Origin: Telluria mixta
GTDB lineage: Bacteria > Pseudomonadota > Gammaproteobacteria > Burkholderiales > Burkholderiaceae_D
Reading direction: 5' to 3'
NCBI RefSeq assembly: GCF_029223865.1
Contig: NZ_CP119520.1
Span: 4,650,001-4,714,000 of the forward strand
DNA: 64,000 bases
In this document: one piece after another, positions 61,990 through 64,000 of the stretch
How the letters are laid out: every line of letters starts with the position of its first letter
Position numbering within the stretch: the first letter of the stretch is position 1
Made by a program: the position numbers and the translations under genes
The notes under the pieces: generated by a model
What the model was told of the DNA's origin: nothing
Database searches by the model: none
What the model saw: the letters and a program-made list of their open reading frames with translations, nothing else

Positions 61990-63048
61990 TCAGGCCGATT
62001 CGCGTACGACAAGCGAATGTTGCAGGGTGCGCGAACCCGGGGCGCCGCCGGCCAAACGCTCCAGCAGCAGGTTCGCAGCCTCTGCCCCAAGTTCGAACAT
62101 CGGCTGGGCAATCGTTGTCAAGGCCGGCTCGAACACCTGGGATAGCGGAATATTGTCGAAACCGACTACGGCAATGTCTTCCGGCACGCGCCGACCGGCT
62201 CGGCGGAACGCTTTGATCGCGCCGATGGCGAGCGTGTCGGAAACGGCGAACACGCTGGTAGGCGGCGATTCCTGGGCCAGCAGCGCACCCGCCGCCTCCA
62301 TGCCGAAGCTATAGTCCGTACCGCGCGCGATCCGTATCAACTGTGGTTCGATCACGAGGCCCGCGCGGCGTAACGCCATCTCGTAACCGGCGCGGCGCTG
62401 GCGTGCCCACGCGTAATTCTCGTCTGCGCCGAGCAGGGCGATGCGCCTATGTCCCCGGTTGATCAGGTATTGCACAGCATCGACGGCAGCCTGTTCGTGG
62501 TCGATGCTTACGTGCGGTACATGACTCTCTGGATTGAATTCCGAGCACGAGACCCACGGCAGGTTGGGCACGTCTCTCAGGACACGCGGGAGGTCGTGGT
62601 AGTTGGCCAGGCTGATCACGCCGTCGACCAAGCGGTTGTACAGGATGTCAAGTGAGTGGCCCTCGCGCGCCAGCGTGTCGGGCGCGCCGCTGAGCACGAT
62701 GTTATAGCCCTGCCGGCGCGCCACTGATTCGATGCCCTTGACGGTTTCGGAAAAAAACGGATTGGCGAAGTCTGGCATCAGCACCAGCAACAGGTGACTT
62801 TCGCCCCGCATCAGGCTGCGCGCGAACATATTGGCCCGGTAGCCGAGCGCCTCTACGGCTGCCTCGACGCGTTCTCGTGTGTGGGCGTTCACTGGCTTGC
62901 TGGAATTAAGCACGCGCGAGACAGTGGCGATGGAAACCCCGGCATATTCTGCGACGGCATTGATCGACGCCGCTTTTGTAGTGTTGTGCGTGCCAACGTT
63001 TACGTCAGTGGGCGGGGAGCGCATGTCGGTGGGGCGTTTGGCGGGCAT
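61990..63048 (-). CDS. LacI-family transcriptional regulator
   Basis: A 352-residue regulator. HTH SINAVAEYAGVSIATVSRVLNSSKPVNAHTRERVEAAVEALGYRANMFARSL, followed by a periplasmic-binding-protein-like ligand domain. The start at 63048 (MPAKRPTDMRSPPTD) was chosen; a longer frame exists. It is first in a minus-strand run of lacI-lysR-glk-GH3. Palindromes with TATCGATA upstream are likely its own operator, and a copy before the TonB receptor suggests it controls sugar uptake. Confidence 0.93.
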   Translation of the reverse strand: MPAKRPTDMRSPPTDVNVGTHNTTKAASINAVAEYAGVSIATVSRVLNSSKPVNAHTRERVEAAVEALGYRANMFARSLMRGESHLLLVLMPDFANPFFSETVKGIESVARRQGYNIVLSGAPDTLAREGHSLDILYNRLVDGVISLANYHDLPRVLRDVPNLPWVSCSEFNPESHVPHVSIDHEQAAVDAVQYLINRGHRRIALLGADENYAWARQRRAGYEMALRRAGLVIEPQLIRIARGTDYSFGMEAAGALLAQESPPTSVFAVSDTLAIGAIKAFRRAGRRVPEDIAVVGFDNIPLSQVFEPALTTIAQPMFELGAEAANLLLERLAGGAPGSRTLQHSLVVRESA

Positions 63049-63094
63049 TAGAGTGAGATCGAAAATCCGTGTCGGAGGAAAAGGCTTACCTAAT

Positions 63095-63163
63095 ATACCT
63101 GAATCCGATATCACAGAGACACTTCAGGTATTGATTTTATCGATGCGTACCTATCGATAAAAT
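63095..63163. promoter_or_regulatory. Paired inverted repeats upstream of lacI
   Basis: ATACCTGAA (63095-63103) pairs with TTCAGGTAT (63123-63131). ATTTTATCGAT (63134-63144) pairs with ATCGATAAAAT (63153-63163), an 11-base perfect inverted repeat whose arms each contain ATCGAT. These lie 47-115 bases upstream of the lacI start and are good candidates for LacI or LysR operators. Confidence 0.6.
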
Positions 63164-63218
63164 GATATCCAGCATAGTGGGAAAAGGCATGGGAAAGCCG
63201 ATAAGATAACTTTCATGG

Positions 63219-63239
63219 ATTTTTCCCGGTAGGAAAAAT
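63219..63239. repeat. Inverted repeat ATTTTTCC/GGAAAAAT
   Basis: Perfect 8-base arms with a five-base spacer (CGGTA), 38 bases before a ribosome-binding site and ATG at 63277. It could be a regulator site for the rightward transcript. Confidence 0.4.
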
Positions 63240-63248
63240 GATGTTTGG

Positions 63249-63752
63249 AAGACCGCACGTCATCAAGGAGACTCTCATGTACGTACCCCTGTTCACCTCA
63301 TGGTGCTGGCATTCCTGATCTGATCAGCCGATACAGATGACCACTACTCGCTGCTCCTGATCCAGACACCTCATTTCTTGAAGGGCTCCGAGCATGTCGT
63401 CTTCCACATGGAAGCCCCGATGGAGGTACTGCAGGCCGGCACGCGCTTCTTGAACAAAGGCTACCGGTCGTTGGGGGGGCAGGCCGCCACAAGACGGGCT
63501 CGAACCGGTTCTGGCACTTCAGTAGCCCGCCTGCCACGTCGACTGCGACTCCGTATAGATTTGCATGACAACGCCTGGACCGCGCGTGCCGTGCCGATGA
63601 GCGCGAACGCCTCGCAACTGTCCTTTTCCAGCGGTGCGACAAATGGGCGCCGGCTGGACCGCCGCCGTCGCGGACGAACGGCACTGAGACGGAATACGGC
63701 CACAACAAATGCAGGGTTTCAAGGCCGCCTCGACGCGAACAAGGAGACAAAC
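63249..63752. other. Gap with apparent decayed coding sequence
   Basis: A strong ribosome-binding site (AAGGAG) precedes ATG at 63277, but the frame stops after 13 codons. Further open stretches in mixed frames (for example after 63410) have coding-like composition without a recognised family. It may be a frameshifted gene; no certain assignment. Confidence 0.35.
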
Positions 63753-64000
63753 ATGGCAGCACCCATCAACAAGGTACTTATTATCGACGGCGGCTTTTCT
63801 GGTATGGCCGCCGCCATCGAACTGCGCAAGCACGGCATCGATGTCGAACTGCTTGAGCTCAACCAGGACTGGCGTTCGTACGGCGCCGGCAACAACATGG
63901 CCGGCGCCAGCATGTGCGTGCAACCTCAACCCGGCGTAATGGACGCGTTCATGGAAGAGAGCGCGGCATCGAACAGCGTCGATGGCTACATTGCGACCGG
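63753..64000 (+). CDS. FAD-dependent oxidoreductase, 5' part
   Basis: Starts at ATG 63753 with AAGGAGA 5 bases upstream and runs off the window (82 codons seen). KVLIIDGGFSGMAAAIELRKHGIDVELLE is the FAD-binding beta-alpha-beta fold of flavoprotein monooxygenases, but the first Gly of GxGxxG is Asp. The following part (YGAGNNMAGASM) matches the family spacing with divergent residues. The substrate cannot be guessed from this part. Confidence 0.75.
   Translation, partial: MAAPINKVLIIDGGFSGMAAAIELRKHGIDVELLELNQDWRSYGAGNNMAGASMCVQPQPGVMDAFMEESAASNSVDGYIAT

Noticed and set aside
1..64000. CRISPR arrays, tRNA and rRNA genes
   Set aside because: No regularly spaced repeats, no cloverleaf-like gene ends or rRNA core sequences were recognised by eye. 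The integrative element lies in a protein gene rather than a tRNA gene.

Overview
The window looks like a chromosome segment of a GC-rich betaproteobacterium of the Oxalobacteraceae (Massilia/Telluria type). This is inferred from the high-GC backbone with strong codon bias, the recCBD arrangement, the style of the TonB-receptor/GH3 sugar locus and the mix of families. It is not a proven identification.

Left backbone (1-20.8 kb). A hybrid PAS/HisKA/REC/Hpt kinase (cut by the window edge) is followed by an overlapping recC-recB-recD operon. Then come a small UBP-type zinc-finger protein, a DUF1697 gene, a MarR-GNAT fusion regulator, a stand-alone MotA-like stator protein, a DUF2939 lipid/membrane-anchored protein, an S11 D-Ala-D-Ala peptidase, a periplasmic sulfate-binding protein with a good terminator, a GNAT acetyltransferase, a Tat-exported DUF882 (YcbK-type) peptidase, DUF378, a small phosphoesterase, an unknown protein, and the first two genes of a polar amino-acid (cystine-type) ABC importer.

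Accessory region (20.8-43.9 kb). The ABC permease gene is cut at about 20,813. AT-rich DNA begins there with four tightly coupled genes: tyrosine recombinase, recombinase-fold protein without the key arginine, a second tyrosine recombinase, and a small helical protein. This is the intA-tfp-intB-srap order of strand-biased circularizing integrative elements (SEs). A graveyard of fragments follows: the 5' end of nrdB with a nonsense codon 4, a 1.1 kb copy of the 3' end of a GH3 gene whose intact copy lies at 44-46 kb, and the 5' end of a tetR gene. Next is a ten-kilobase, moderate-GC, one-direction operon controlled by a divergent TetR gene with tandem palindromic operators. It encodes a hotdog thioesterase, a molybdopterin oxidoreductase, a short acyl-CoA-dehydrogenase-like protein, a MoxR ATPase and VWA partner, a ferredoxin reductase, a 7Fe ferredoxin, MoaA and an acyl-CoA ligase. 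I read it as a self-contained molybdoenzyme system for an acyl/fatty-acid-like substrate. It is the best candidate for an undescribed system here. To its right are an IS256-family element disrupted by an IS110-family element (with a likely bridge-RNA region), a fadD fragment, an IS3 orfA fragment and a cupin gene that has lost its start codon.

Right backbone (43.9-64 kb). This is a beta-glucoside/oligosaccharide locus. An operon of MFS sugar permease, TonB receptor and GH3 glucosidase sits beside a three-gene operon of periplasmic sugar-binding-type protein, OmpR-type regulator and sensor kinase, which looks like a three-component sugar sensor. Farther right are a LysR/oxidoreductase/DUF1330 group, a second GH3 lipoprotein, glucokinase, and LysR and LacI regulators. 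A TATCGATA palindrome occurs upstream of both lacI and the TonB receptor and may be the shared LacI operator. The window ends inside a flavoprotein gene.

No tRNA, rRNA or CRISPR array was recognised. The missing 3' half of the ABC permease was not found, so the right end of the integrative element is either outside the window or deleted.
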